Below, piece by piece: positions 27,672-37,385 of a stretch of 64,000 nt of DNA; the first letter of the stretch is position 1, and each line of letters opens with the position of its first letter. The notes under the pieces are model-generated. The model made no database searches and had not been told where the DNA came from. It saw nothing but the letters and a program-made list of their open reading frames with translations. Source of the stretch: an uncultured Pseudomonadales bacterium (GTDB lineage: Bacteria; Pseudomonadota; Gammaproteobacteria; Pseudomonadales; Balneatricaceae); assembly GCA_937773555.1 (NCBI GenBank), contig CALJVT010000002.1, positions 830,834-894,833 of the forward strand, given 5' to 3'. Made by a program: the position numbers and the translations under genes.

Positions 27672-28970
27672 ATGATTGACTTAAAATCCAATTTTATTGG
27701 TATTGAAACGCCTAATCCTTTTTGGCTGGCTTCAGCGCCGCCAACCGACAAAGCCTATAACGTAAACCGAGCTTTTGAAGCGGGCTGGGGTGGTGTTATG
27801 TGGAAAACCTTAGGCGAAGCAGGCCTTCCATTAGTTAATGTGAGTGGCCCGCGCTATGGTGCATGGCACGGCAAAGACCGTACACTGATGGGCTTAAATA
27901 ACATTGAGCTCATTACTGACCGTGACCTAGAAATCAACTTAGCTGAAATCATTCAAGTCAAGAAAGACTGGCCCGATCGTGGGGTTGTGGTCTCACTCAT
28001 GGTGCCCTGTGAGGAGCAAGCTTGGATAGATATTTTGCGGCGAGTTGAGGATACTGGGGCTGATGGTATCGAACTCAATTTTGGCTGCCCTCATGGCATG
28101 TCAGAACGTGGTATGGGCGCTGCTGTTGGCCAAGTGCCTGAATATGTCGAAATGGTAGCCGCTTGGTGTAAACAATATTCTGATTTGCCAACCATAGTAA
28201 AGCTAACCCCTAATATTACGGATATTCGCACCTCTGCACGAGGCGCAGTGCGTGGTGGTGCTGATGCAGTATCACTGATCAACACCATTAATTCAGTTAT
28301 GGGTGTAGATCTCAATCAGCTAAAAATGTCCCCATCTGTGGGCCAGCAAGGCTCTCATGGAGGCTATTGTGGCCCAGCAGTAAAACCTATTGCCTTACAC
28401 ATGCTAAGCGAGATAGCACGGGATACAGAGTGCAATAATATTCCAATTTCTGGCATTGGCGGTATTACTGATTGGCGCGATGCGGCGGAATTTATGGCTT
28501 TAGGGGCGAGTAATGTGCAGGTATGTACAGCCGTAATGACCTATGGCTTCCGTATTGTTGAGGATATGATTGATGGTTTAAGTCGTTACCTAGCTGAGCA
28601 AGGAATGACCAGTGTAGATCAATTAATTGGTGCTGCAGTTCCCACGGTAACTTCTTGGAATAAGTTGGATCTAAATTACGTGGTAAAGGCGCAAATAGAT
28701 CAGGATTCCTGTATTAAATGTGGCCGTTGCCATATTGCTTGTGAAGACACCTCCCATCAGGCAATTAGCACTGAAATTAATGGAGAACGTGGTTTCCAAG
28801 TCAAGGATGAAGACTGTGTAGGATGTAATCTATGTGTTGTTGTTTGCCCTGTTGAAAATTGCATTACTTTACGTGAGCTTGATACCGGAGAAGTGGATGC
28901 CCGTACCGGTGAGCTAGTCAGTGCCCATTATCAAAATTGGACTCAACACCCAAATAACCCCGTGGGTTAG
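27672..28970 (+). CDS. preA: NAD-dependent dihydropyrimidine dehydrogenase subunit PreA
   Basis: Catalytic FMN subunit that reduces uracil or thymine to the 5,6-dihydro base. The 432 residues consist of a dihydroorotate-dehydrogenase-like barrel (~1-320), with 'NFGCPHGMSERGMG' and 'GGYCGPAVKPIAL' as in E. coli PreA, and a C-terminal ferredoxin domain with two four-cysteine motifs, 'CIKCGRCHIAC' and 'CVGCNLCVVVC', each followed by a further paired Cys. AAAGGAG precedes the ATG. Together with preT it replaces the single long eukaryotic enzyme. Confidence 0.94.
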   Translation: MIDLKSNFIGIETPNPFWLASAPPTDKAYNVNRAFEAGWGGVMWKTLGEAGLPLVNVSGPRYGAWHGKDRTLMGLNNIELITDRDLEINLAEIIQVKKDWPDRGVVVSLMVPCEEQAWIDILRRVEDTGADGIELNFGCPHGMSERGMGAAVGQVPEYVEMVAAWCKQYSDLPTIVKLTPNITDIRTSARGAVRGGADAVSLINTINSVMGVDLNQLKMSPSVGQQGSHGGYCGPAVKPIALHMLSEIARDTECNNIPISGIGGITDWRDAAEFMALGASNVQVCTAVMTYGFRIVEDMIDGLSRYLAEQGMTSVDQLIGAAVPTVTSWNKLDLNYVVKAQIDQDSCIKCGRCHIACEDTSHQAISTEINGERGFQVKDEDCVGCNLCVVVCPVENCITLRELDTGEVDARTGELVSAHYQNWTQHPNNPVG

Positions 28971-29018
28971 GTGAGACCGAGGGTAGGCGCAGCAACCAAT
29001 AACTATAGGAAAGGTAAA

Positions 29019-30248
29019 ATGTCTAATATCAATACAAACGGACAAAGGTTATGGGACAGTCTCATGGAAATGGCCAAAATTGGAGCAACTGAAAAGGGCG
29101 GGTGTTGCCGCCTAGCGTTGACCGATTTAGACAAACAATCCCGTGATTTGTTTGTCAGCTGGTGCGAAGCCGCTGGCTGCACCATTAAAATTGACCAGAT
29201 GGGGAACATATTTGCTCGCCGTGAAGGAAGTGATCCCACTATGGCTCCTGTGGTTATGGGCAGTCACTTAGACACCCAGCCCACAGGTGGTAAGTTTGAC
29301 GGTGTCTATGGTGTACTGGCTGGGTTAGAGGTTATCCGCAGCCTTAACGATCAAAATATCACCACCAGAGCGCCTGTTGAAGCCAGTGTTTGGACCAACG
29401 AAGAAGGTTCTCGCTTTGCTCCAGCTATGGTTGCTTCTGGCGTTTTTGCGGGTGTATTTGATTTAGAATACGGCCTTAGTCGCGCTGATCTAGATGGGTT
29501 AACCATGGGTGAAGAACTAAAGCGAATTGGTTATGATGGCAAAGAACCTATGGGTGAGCGCCCAATTAAAGCCTTTTTTGAAGCCCACATAGAGCAAGGC
29601 CCAATACTTGAACATGAAGACCTCACCATAGGTGTAGTGACAGATGCTCAAGGCCAACGGTGGTATGAAGTTACGTTAACTGGCCAAGAGTCTCATGCTG
29701 GACCAACACCAATGAAAACCCGCAAAGACGCATTAGTGGGTGCCGCAAAAGTGATCACCTTGGTGAACGAAATAGGCTTAAAGTATGCACCTTTGGCTTG
29801 CTCTACTGTGGGCTTGATTCAATCCTTTCCCAATTCACGCAATGTCATTCCAGGAGAAGTATTTTTTACCGTAGATATCCGCCACCCTGACGATGCTACT
29901 TTGTCGGCAATGAATGAGGAGCTAAGGGCAGGCTGCGACGCCATTATTAAAAGCCAGGGCTTGACCATGGCATTTGAACAAATCTGGTACTCTCCACCGG
30001 TTCCATTTAATCCCTCGTGTGTGGCGTCAGTGCGCCAAGCTGCGGTCGATTTAGGTTATAGTCACTGTGACATCGTCAGTGGCGCTGGCCATGACGCGTG
30101 TTATATCTCCCGTGTTGCACCTACAGCAATGGTATTTGTGCCTTGCAAGGATGGCATCAGCCATAACGAGCTTGAAGATGCCAAGCAAGAACACCTTGCC
30201 GCAGGGTGTAATGTATTGTTTCAGGCCGTGCTAAATCAAGCCATGTAG
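29019..30248 (+). CDS. M20-family amidohydrolase (N-carbamoyl amino acid hydrolase / beta-ureidopropionase type)
   Basis: Zinc-dependent hydrolase of 409 residues in the allantoate amidohydrolase/L-N-carbamoylase/Pyd3-like family. Metal ligands are visible in 'MGSHLDTQPTGGKFDGVYGV', 'TNEEGSRF' and 'AHIEQGP', and the substrate-binding dimer loop in 'QESHAGPTPMKTRKDAL'. The ATG at 29019 has AGGAAAGG at 29007-29014. Position directly after preA suggests it cleaves N-carbamoyl-beta-alanine or N-carbamoyl-beta-aminoisobutyrate, making it a second enzyme for the step also assigned to 19650-20516. Confidence 0.86.
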   Translation: MSNINTNGQRLWDSLMEMAKIGATEKGGCCRLALTDLDKQSRDLFVSWCEAAGCTIKIDQMGNIFARREGSDPTMAPVVMGSHLDTQPTGGKFDGVYGVLAGLEVIRSLNDQNITTRAPVEASVWTNEEGSRFAPAMVASGVFAGVFDLEYGLSRADLDGLTMGEELKRIGYDGKEPMGERPIKAFFEAHIEQGPILEHEDLTIGVVTDAQGQRWYEVTLTGQESHAGPTPMKTRKDALVGAAKVITLVNEIGLKYAPLACSTVGLIQSFPNSRNVIPGEVFFTVDIRHPDDATLSAMNEELRAGCDAIIKSQGLTMAFEQIWYSPPVPFNPSCVASVRQAAVDLGYSHCDIVSGAGHDACYISRVAPTAMVFVPCKDGISHNELEDAKQEHLAAGCNVLFQAVLNQAM

Positions 30249-30260
30249 CTAGGAATATGA

Positions 30261-30327
30261 CCAAGGTAGTTACAAGCCTAAGCCGGTATGTAGCATGGCT
30301 TAGCTGTAGAATTTGTAACTACTTTGG
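30261..30327. repeat. Long imperfect hairpin downstream of the pyrimidine operon
   Basis: Outer arms of 15 bp (30261-30275 and 30313-30327, one G-T pair) enclose inner arms of 7 bp (in 30276-30284 and 30297-30303). There is no T-run after it, so it is not a standard intrinsic terminator; it could stabilise the mRNA end or be a small palindromic repeat. The remaining ~230 bp to pntA hold no ORF. Confidence 0.55.
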
Positions 30328-30557
30328 CCGTCAGATAAAAACTAATGCATTAGTTTAAACTCTCCCTTATCTATTGGATATGCCTATACTTATAAAAATT
30401 TATTGTATATATTCAGTATGCAATTTGTTTGCAGTATTTTTATTGCGTTTAATCGGCGTTGTTGATACACCTATATCAGCCCAGTTTTTTAACTAGGTTG
30501 TAATAAAACACACGAATCCTTTAGCTAGATTTTTTCTACCCACGCACAGGTAATTCC

Positions 30558-32108
30558 ATGCTTATCGGTATACCCAAAGAGCCTATGGCGGGCGAAACTC
30601 GAGTCGCTGCCACTCCCAAAACAGTAGAGCAATTAATAAAACTTGGCTTTGATGTTTGTATTGAATCAAACGCAGGCCATGCAGCTAACTTTGACGATGC
30701 ATCATACGAAGCTGCTGGAGCGTCTATTAACGCCAACACCAAAGTAGTTTACCAAAGTGATTTGGTGCTTAAGGTAAACCCTCTTTTAGAGCACCCTGGC
30801 CAAGCTTGCCATGAGTTAGACTTGCTCAAAAATGGTGGTCATTTAATCAGCTTTATGGCGCCTGCCCAGAACGAAGAACAGCTTAAGCAGCTTGCGCAGC
30901 GAAATATTACTGCCATGTCTATGGAGTCTGTGCCGCGTATATCCCGTTCACAGTCAATGGATGCCTTAAGTTCCATGGCTAATATTGGTGGTTATCGCGC
31001 AGTGATTGAAGCCGCCCATCATTTTGGCCGTTTTTTCACTGGTCAAATCACTGCTGCAGGTAAGGTGCCTCCTGCTAAAGTGTTGATTATAGGCGCAGGT
31101 GTTGCAGGTCTAGCAGCATTGGGTGCAGCCGGTAGCTTAGGCGCCATAGTGCGAGCCTTTGATACCCGTCCCGAAGTAAAAGAACAAATTAACTCTATGG
31201 GTGCTGAATTCCTAGAAGTAGAATTAGAGGAAGAAAGTGGCTCTGGTGATGGTTATGCGAAGGTGATGAGTAAAGCCTTTATTGAAGCTGAAATGGCCTT
31301 ATTTGCTGAGCAAGCCAAAGAAGTGGATATTATTATTACCACGGCTATGATTCCTGGTAGAGCTGCACCTAAGCTAATTACTGCTGAAATGGTGTCTACT
31401 ATGACCCCAGGTAGCGTGATTGTAGATTTGGCTGCCGGTGGTGGTGGCAACTGTGACCTTACCGAGCCTGGCAAAGTGATCACTAGTGCTAACGGAGTGA
31501 AAGTGATTGGCTACACAGACATGCCCGCTCGTCTGCCTAGCCAAGCCTCCCAGCTCTACGGCACCAACCTAGTAAATTTGCTAAAGCTGCTTTGCCCTGA
31601 AAAAGATGGTCAGTTGGTGATCGATTTTGAAGACCCCATCATGCGTGGTGTGACCATTAGTAAGGATGGTGAAGTCACTTGGCCAGCACCCCCTATTCAA
31701 GTGGCTGCAGTACCCCCAAAGAAAGTGCAAGATAGTGCGCCGATAGAACCTTCTAAGCAGGAAATGTCAGCGGCAGTGAAATATGGTTTAGGCCTAGCAA
31801 TTGCTGTACTGATAGGTTGGATAGCGCTAAACGCACCTGTGGCCTTCCTAGGCCACTTCACAGTGTTTGTGTTGTCTTGCATTATTGGTTATTACGTGGT
31901 TTGGAACGTCAAACATGCCTTGCACACGCCATTGATGGCCATCACCAATGCGGTGTCTGGCATTATTGTTGTGGGAGCTGTGCTTCAGGTAGGTGACGAG
32001 CTCAATCTTGTCACCATTCTTGCTTTGATCTCTGTGCTCATCGCGTCCATTAACATCGTTGGCGGCTTTTATGTCACCAAACGCATGTTAAAAATGTTCC
32101 AGAAATAG
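30558..32108 (+). CDS. pntA: NAD(P) transhydrogenase subunit alpha
   Basis: Proton-translocating transhydrogenase subunit that uses the membrane potential to make NADPH from NADH. The 516 residues comprise the NAD-binding dI domain (~1-380, starting '[20 protein letters not shown]', with '[22 protein letters not shown]') and four C-terminal membrane segments (~405-510), the E. coli-type fused alpha subunit. pntB follows 10 bp later. It lies after the pyrimidine genes, but a hairpin and ~310 bp separate them, so a shared transcript is not shown. Confidence 0.95.
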   Translation: MLIGIPKEPMAGETRVAATPKTVEQLIKLGFDVCIESNAGHAANFDDASYEAAGASINANTKVVYQSDLVLKVNPLLEHPGQACHELDLLKNGGHLISFMAPAQNEEQLKQLAQRNITAMSMESVPRISRSQSMDALSSMANIGGYRAVIEAAHHFGRFFTGQITAAGKVPPAKVLIIGAGVAGLAALGAAGSLGAIVRAFDTRPEVKEQINSMGAEFLEVELEEESGSGDGYAKVMSKAFIEAEMALFAEQAKEVDIIITTAMIPGRAAPKLITAEMVSTMTPGSVIVDLAAGGGGNCDLTEPGKVITSANGVKVIGYTDMPARLPSQASQLYGTNLVNLLKLLCPEKDGQLVIDFEDPIMRGVTISKDGEVTWPAPPIQVAAVPPKKVQDSAPIEPSKQEMSAAVKYGLGLAIAVLIGWIALNAPVAFLGHFTVFVLSCIIGYYVVWNVKHALHTPLMAITNAVSGIIVVGAVLQVGDELNLVTILALISVLIASINIVGGFYVTKRMLKMFQK

Positions 32109-32118
32109 GAGACGACCA

Positions 32119-33504
32119 ATGCAAGCAGGTATGGTTATCACAGCTTACGTTATCGCCGCTGTATTATTTATCATGGCCCTTGGTGGGCTATCCCAACAAG
32201 AGTCGGCCAAACGCGGCATTTGGCTTGGCATCATAGGCATGGCGTTAGCGTTATTGGCTACTTTGTTAAGCCCAAAAGTTATGGCACTCACCACAGGCCT
32301 TAGCTACATTCTTATTGCCATGCTCATTGGCTCTGCCATTGGTGTTTACATGGCTAAACGAGTGGCTATGACGGAAATGCCCGAACTAGTAGCAATACTC
32401 CATAGTTTTGTGGGTTTGGCCGCTGTATTTGTGGGTGTGAATAGTTATCTAGACCATTCTCAAGTGCTTACACCAGTAATGCAAAACATTCACTTGGTAG
32501 AAGTATTTTTGGGAGTGTTTATTGGTGCAGTCACCTTTACCGGCTCTGTGGTAGCCTTTGGTAAGCTAAGGGGTATTATGTCATCCAAAGCCCTTAACCT
32601 GCCACAGCGCCACAAGCTAAATTTACTGGCTTTGCTGGTCAGTGCGGTGATGCTGGTGCAATTTGTTAACCAAGGTGGCAACGACACCTACCTAGTTATT
32701 ATGGCTCTTATAGCCTTAGTGTTTGGTTGGCATTTAGTGGCATCAATTGGTGGAGCAGACATGCCTGTCGTCGTGTCTATGCTTAACTCATACTCTGGTT
32801 GGGCAGCAGCAGCAGCAGGGTTCTTATTAGGTAATAACTTGTTGATTGTCACAGGTGCCTTGGTAGGCTCTTCTGGTGCAATTTTGAGCTACATAATGTG
32901 TAGGGCTATGAACCGTTCATTTATCTCTGTAATAGCGGGTGGTTTTGGTAACGACCCTATTGCAAGCGATGACGAAGAAGAAGGCGAAGTACAGCCTACT
33001 ACTGCCGAAGAAGTGGCCAGTATGTTAACCACTGCTCGGTCTGTGGTTATTACCCCAGGCTACGGCATGGCGGTAGCGCAAGCGCAATACCAAGTGCAAG
33101 ACATTACCCAAAAACTACGTGCTCAAGGCGTAGAAGTACGCTTTGGTATTCACCCTGTTGCTGGGCGTTTACCAGGCCATATGAATGTATTGTTGGCAGA
33201 AGCTAAAGTGCCTTACGACATCGTTTTAGAGATGGATGAAATCAATGAAGACTTTGCAAACACCGATGTAGTGCTTGTAATAGGTGCCAACGACACGGTT
33301 AACCCCGCCGCGAAAAAACCTGGCAGTCCCATAGCAGGTATGCCAGTGCTGGAAGTGTGGCACGCTAAAAACGTGATTGTATTTAAGCGTGGTATGGCAT
33401 CAGGTTATGCGGGAGTGCAAAACCCTTTGTTCTTTATGGACAATAGTAAAATGTTATTTGGCGATGCCAAAGCATCGTGTGATCAAATAGCCAGTAATCT
33501 TTGA
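32119..33504 (+). CDS. pntB: NAD(P) transhydrogenase subunit beta
   Basis: The 461-residue partner of PntA. Eight to nine membrane segments (1-~265) are followed by the soluble NADP-binding dIII domain with '[15 protein letters not shown]', '[24 protein letters not shown]' and '[15 protein letters not shown]', all classic PntB motifs. AGGAG lies before the ATG. The gene ends in a strong terminator. Confidence 0.96.
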   Translation: MQAGMVITAYVIAAVLFIMALGGLSQQESAKRGIWLGIIGMALALLATLLSPKVMALTTGLSYILIAMLIGSAIGVYMAKRVAMTEMPELVAILHSFVGLAAVFVGVNSYLDHSQVLTPVMQNIHLVEVFLGVFIGAVTFTGSVVAFGKLRGIMSSKALNLPQRHKLNLLALLVSAVMLVQFVNQGGNDTYLVIMALIALVFGWHLVASIGGADMPVVVSMLNSYSGWAAAAAGFLLGNNLLIVTGALVGSSGAILSYIMCRAMNRSFISVIAGGFGNDPIASDDEEEGEVQPTTAEEVASMLTTARSVVITPGYGMAVAQAQYQVQDITQKLRAQGVEVRFGIHPVAGRLPGHMNVLLAEAKVPYDIVLEMDEINEDFANTDVVLVIGANDTVNPAAKKPGSPIAGMPVLEVWHAKNVIVFKRGMASGYAGVQNPLFFMDNSKMLFGDAKASCDQIASNL

Positions 33505-33520
33505 TGACATAGTTGTTTTT

Positions 33521-33564
33521 AAAAAGCCCATAGGCCATTGAAGTAATGGCCTATGGGCTTTTTT
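33521..33564. terminator. Bidirectional intrinsic terminator between pntB and asparaginase gene
   Basis: A perfect 19-bp stem (33521-33539 with 33545-33563) around a 5-nt loop, with an A-run on the left and T-run on the right. It serves the convergent genes pntB (+) and the asparaginase (-). Confidence 0.93.
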
Positions 33565-33612
33565 GTGCCTTATGAAAAAGCTAGTGCTGTAACGCTAAAA
33601 TTACTTACCCTT

Positions 33613-34599
33613 CTATGATGCCACCTGCACATTTGATACATGAATTTTGTTGCAGTTATGCAGCTCTAAATATTGCTCAAAATGAGGGTCTGTGGGCGTT
33701 AGGTGCAAGTGATTTAATAGCACATTAAGTGCCACTTCTGCTGCGCGACTAGTGCCATCCAGGGCTTTTAATGCAATACCCAAGCCAAGGCTCGGTATCG
33801 CTGCACCAAACACGCCCTCAGCCCCAGTTTTACAAGCCACTTGAGTACCATAGGCTTGCATAACATAAGTGCAGTGACGTTTACTACCCGCCACATAAAA
33901 GGGTTCATTGACCATAGCCTGGTATAGGCTGTGGCAAGCTTTCTGCCAGTCGTCTGGTAGTTGTTCACCAGTACCAAAGCGAGCAAACGCCATGGCCAAA
34001 CTAGGTAAGGGCAGGGCATAGGTAGGAATAGAGCAGCCATCAATACCCATAGGGTAGTCTGCTACTTTAAGGTCCATCATGCGCCCCATCGCATCGTTCA
34101 CTGCTAGTTGAACAGGGTGTTGGTGGTTAATATAACCCTTTGGATCGATGCCTTGATGATGAGCAAAGCTCAAAAAACCACAGTGCTTACCCGAACAGTT
34201 GTTGTGTACTGCGCAGGCCTGCACGCCAGATTGGGCTAAGGCCACAGTAGCAGGCTGATATAAAGGCCAATGGCTACCACATTCTAAATGTTCAGAACTC
34301 ATGCCCAATTGGTCAAGCCATTGGGTTACTAGATTGCTGTGCTGAGGTTCGCCATTGTGGCTAGAGCACGCCATCGCCACTTGTTGCTGGCTTAGGTTAA
34401 GGTCCTGCACAGCACCACTGAGCATGAGTGGTAGCGCTTGCAGTGGTTTAGCGGTAGAGCGGGGGAACACCTGCTGATCTACATCACCCCATTGGCTATG
34501 GCGCTTGCCTTTGGCATCACTAATAACAGCAATAACTTGATGGCGACTTTCAATAAATCCACCACGGGTGACATCAATGACTAGTGCTCGGTTATTCAT
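33613..34599 (-). CDS. Asparaginase (Rhizobium AnsA / PF06089 type)
   Basis: Predicted L-asparaginase converting asparagine to aspartate and ammonia. The 328 residues belong to the thermolabile Rhizobium etli type, unrelated to E. coli AnsA/AnsB. Family motifs are 'RGGFIESRHQ' near the N-terminus, 'FPRSTAKPLQALPL' (~46-59), 'CSSHNGEPQH' (~83-92) and 'NCSGKHCGFL' (~138-147). No signal peptide is seen, so it is probably cytoplasmic. It shares strand with the dioxygenase upstream, but a 165-bp gap makes a common transcript uncertain. Confidence 0.88.
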   Translation of the reverse strand: MNNRALVIDVTRGGFIESRHQVIAVISDAKGKRHSQWGDVDQQVFPRSTAKPLQALPLMLSGAVQDLNLSQQQVAMACSSHNGEPQHSNLVTQWLDQLGMSSEHLECGSHWPLYQPATVALAQSGVQACAVHNNCSGKHCGFLSFAHHQGIDPKGYINHQHPVQLAVNDAMGRMMDLKVADYPMGIDGCSIPTYALPLPSLAMAFARFGTGEQLPDDWQKACHSLYQAMVNEPFYVAGSKRHCTYVMQAYGTQVACKTGAEGVFGAAIPSLGLGIALKALDGTSRAAEVALNVLLNHLHLTPTDPHFEQYLELHNCNKIHVSNVQVAS

Positions 34600-34764
34600 C
34601 TGCTACTCCAGATAACGCTGACAACTTAACTATTAAACCCAACTTTAACATCACAGTTAAAGTCAGTCCAAGTGCGCTTTGTTTAATAAACGTGCCAGAC
34701 TAAAAAGTTGTGCTCTAGTGGACCTGCATAAAAGGGGTGGTCATAGAATTGGGTGGGTCGCTAA

Positions 34765-35601
34765 CTAATTTGACGCATCTTTCGGCTCGCGCTTATCGTG
34801 TAACACTGTGACCCGTTGCATGTGCCTTACGTTAGGCAAGTAGTCAGAGATTGCATAGTGATGGGTGATACGGTTATCCCACATGGCAACAGTATTGTTA
34901 CGCCAGCGTAAACGCACCTGAAACTCAGGCTTGGCCATATGTTGGTATAGGTATTGCAGTATTCGATCACTCTCACCTTGAACTTCTCCAATAATATGAC
35001 GGGTAAACGATTGATTCACATTGAGGTATTTGAGCCCACTCACAGGGTGAGTATCAACAACCTTATGCACTGCAGATCCAGTGCGCTTAAGGCCATCGTT
35101 CACGGCTTCAATGCCACCTTTAAAATACAGGTCATTTCTAAAGGTGCCTATGTCGTGTATCGCTTCCATGCCGGCTAAATAATTTTGCCACATTAATGGC
35201 AGCGCAGTGAATGCCGCGTTGGTGTTAGACCACATGGTATCGCCGCCCACATCAGGTACTCGAATGGCATGTAATATACTGGTGAAGGGTGGGTTAGCTT
35301 TAAACGTCATGTCCTTGTGCCAATCATTGGTGTCTGGTTTGCTGCCAGCACCACTTTTTAGTAAGACAATATTTTCATAACCTTCAATGCTTGGATAAAT
35401 TGGGTGAGGGGGCTCTGGCTCACCAAAGCTTTTGGCAAAGGCTAAGTGTGCTTTTGGTGTTAGATCTTGGTCACGAAAAAAAATTACTTTATGCTCAATT
35501 AGCGCCCCATAAATATCGTCTAACTCTTTTGAGCTAAGATGGTTGAGATCAATGTCTGATATTTCAGCACCAATAGCAGGTGTCACTTGTTCAATTTTCA
35601 T
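34765..35601 (-). CDS. TauD/TfdA-family 2-oxoglutarate-dependent dioxygenase
   Basis: Fe(II)/2-oxoglutarate oxygenase of 278 residues. The iron triad is His95 and Asp97 in 'DWHKDMTF' and His248 in 'DNRITHHYA'; Arg263 in 'HMQRVTVLHD' would bind 2-oxoglutarate. It resembles TauD (taurine), but the same fold handles many sulfonates, herbicides and quaternary amines, so the substrate is open. A 57-codon ORF ends 5 bp before its ATG on the same strand. Confidence 0.87.
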   Translation of the reverse strand: MKIEQVTPAIGAEISDIDLNHLSSKELDDIYGALIEHKVIFFRDQDLTPKAHLAFAKSFGEPEPPHPIYPSIEGYENIVLLKSGAGSKPDTNDWHKDMTFKANPPFTSILHAIRVPDVGGDTMWSNTNAAFTALPLMWQNYLAGMEAIHDIGTFRNDLYFKGGIEAVNDGLKRTGSAVHKVVDTHPVSGLKYLNVNQSFTRHIIGEVQGESDRILQYLYQHMAKPEFQVRLRWRNNTVAMWDNRITHHYAISDYLPNVRHMQRVTVLHDKREPKDASN

Positions 35602-35606
35602 CTTAG

Positions 35607-35780
35607 TTAATACTCAAGCACTGTTGTTAGGTCTGAATGTAACCGGGCGAGCAAAGCGCCATTGGGTTCGCCATGAAAATTAATATAGTGTTCTGTTTGG
35701 ACATGGGCCTTGCTCCATATGTTTTTTGCCAGGTCCCAGTAAAGTTGGAAGACCCTAGAATCGGCTATTTTAACAGTCAA
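35607..35780 (-). CDS. Possible small protein (57 aa) upstream of the TauD-like gene
   Basis: The leftward frame has no stop from inside the LysR region down to TAA at 35607-35609, five bases before the dioxygenase ATG. From a TTG at 35780 it encodes 57 residues whose composition looks like real protein: 'YWDLAKNIWSKAHVQTEHY' followed by 'INFHGEPNGALLARLHSDL' and a C-terminal 'TTVLEY'. No good ribosome site precedes the TTG, and no ATG or GTG is in frame nearby. It could be a small partner of the dioxygenase, a decayed gene end, or chance. No family recognised. Confidence 0.4.
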   Translation of the reverse strand: MTVKIADSRVFQLYWDLAKNIWSKAHVQTEHYINFHGEPNGALLARLHSDLTTVLEY

Positions 35781-35829
35781 AATAAATGTGTAAACTAGGT
35801 CAAAGTTAATGAATCCATAAGGTGAGCTA

Positions 35830-36726
35830 ATGTTATTAAAGAAGTTTATGCCTTCGGCTCAAAGTTTATTAATCTTTGAGGTAGCCGCACGTCATTTAAA
35901 TTTTACTGCCGCTGCCAAAGAACTGGGTTCAACCCAATCGGCAGTAAGCCAACAAATACGTGGTCTAGAGCAACAACTGGAACTACAATTATTTAAGCGT
36001 ATCTACCGAGGGGTGGTTCTAACCGATACCGGTGAGCAACTATATGAAGCTGTTGAATCTGGCTTTGGACAGATGACAAGCTGCTTAGAAAGACTGCAAA
36101 AAACTCGTTCACGACAGTGCATTAATGTTGCAACTGATTTCGCGTTTGCAGCATTTTGGTTGTTGCCTAGGCTACCTCGATTTCGTGAGTTGCACCCTGA
36201 AGTAGAGGTGCGAATTGTCACCTCGCAAGACCAGCTAGACTTCACTGCACAAGACACTGACATCTCCATTGTGTTTGCCAAAGGCAAGCCCAGCAATTAC
36301 AGATCACATCTTCTGTCTATAGGGACTGTTTTTCCAGTCTGTAGCCCGTCATTATTAGCTCAATATGGCCCCATAGAAAGTCACAAAAAACTGGCCACTT
36401 TGCCGCTATTAAAACTAGGCGATGATGGGGGTCATGGCTGGTTAAATTGGCGTGGATTTTTCAACCAGCGACGCAGTCAAGTAATCCCTAGCGAACCCGT
36501 ACTGACCTTCAACAACTATACCCTTTTGGTTCAGGCCGCGATTGCAGGCCAAGGGGTAGGCATAGGTTGGGGTGCTCTGGTAGGCGATCTAGTGGATAGT
36601 GGTATGCTCACGGCTTTGAGCGCCTTTAGCCTAACCTCCGATTGGGACTATTACCTAGTAGAGGCCAACGCTCAAGATATGTTGCCAGCAAAGAGACATT
36701 TTGTAGACTGGCTGCTCACTGAATAA
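35830..36726 (+). CDS. LysR-family transcriptional regulator (GcvA-like)
   Basis: The 298-residue regulator has an N-terminal helix-turn-helix (~10-65: 'LIFEVAARHLNFTAAAKELGSTQSAVSQQIRGLE') and a periplasmic-binding-protein-like effector domain (~95-295). The 'LPSAQSL..FEVAARHLNFT' style start and 'FPVCSPSLL' are GcvA-like. It is divergent from the TauD-like dioxygenase (and the tiny ORF), the most likely regulatory target; a short gap also separates it from the convergent small membrane protein. Confidence 0.88.
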   Translation: MLLKKFMPSAQSLLIFEVAARHLNFTAAAKELGSTQSAVSQQIRGLEQQLELQLFKRIYRGVVLTDTGEQLYEAVESGFGQMTSCLERLQKTRSRQCINVATDFAFAAFWLLPRLPRFRELHPEVEVRIVTSQDQLDFTAQDTDISIVFAKGKPSNYRSHLLSIGTVFPVCSPSLLAQYGPIESHKKLATLPLLKLGDDGGHGWLNWRGFFNQRRSQVIPSEPVLTFNNYTLLVQAAIAGQGVGIGWGALVGDLVDSGMLTALSAFSLTSDWDYYLVEANAQDMLPAKRHFVDWLLTE

Positions 36727-36786
36727 CCCGCTCTACAACCATTAGTAGAACTAACAGCATTCGGGTGATGAAATGGTGTGTTACCT

Positions 36787-37251
36787 TTAACCTGCCAGAT
36801 CCCGAGTTTTACCAAGCACAAGAAATACGCCTAATGCCATAACCGCCAGCCCAGCAATACGCCGTGTATCTATGCTGTAGGTCTGAGAACCGAATAAACC
36901 AAAGTGATCAATAGCACTCATGGCAATTAATTGCCCAAGAAGAACAAAGGACACTGCATTTGAAACCCCAAATTTTGGTGCAACCCAGGTGATTGTCATA
37001 ATGTAAAACATAACAAAAAAGCCACCAAAGTAATAATACCAGGGGGTACCACTACCAAATATCTTAGTGGGCACACCTGCTGATGACAGTAAATATAAAG
37101 TGGCAATAACAAACCCAACCAAGAGTAAAATTGAAGACGCTAATGCCGGGCTTTGTAGCCTAGTTCCTAAACCTCCATTTAACGCAGCCATTACGGGAAT
37201 ACCTAAACCTGCAATCAGCATCAATGATGCATAGAATAAAACATTGTTCAT
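36787..37251 (-). CDS. DMT-superfamily small membrane protein (YdcZ/DUF606 family)
   Basis: Integral membrane protein of 154 residues with five hydrophobic segments. 'PVMAALNGGLGTRLQSPALAS' near the N-terminus and 'GVSNAVSFVLLGQLIAMSAIDHFG' are the hallmark pattern of the YdcZ/DUF606 family, small putative exporters of the drug/metabolite superfamily. It is on the same strand as the following FAD oxidoreductase-importer genes, but downstream of them with a 134-bp gap. Function unknown. Confidence 0.82.
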   Translation of the reverse strand: MNNVLFYASLMLIAGLGIPVMAALNGGLGTRLQSPALASSILLLVGFVIATLYLLSSAGVPTKIFGSGTPWYYYFGGFFVMFYIMTITWVAPKFGVSNAVSFVLLGQLIAMSAIDHFGLFGSQTYSIDTRRIAGLAVMALGVFLVLGKTRDLAG

Positions 37252-37385
37252 AAAAGGTTTCTCTTAAAAGGCTGCTCTTGTAAGCAACCTCAAACTTAAA
37301 AGCTTAGCTGTTGTTAGGGCTGAGTATTAAAGCAACAGCACTCAACAATAGCACCTTGGTCTAAACTTGTATTCAACACCGGTGC

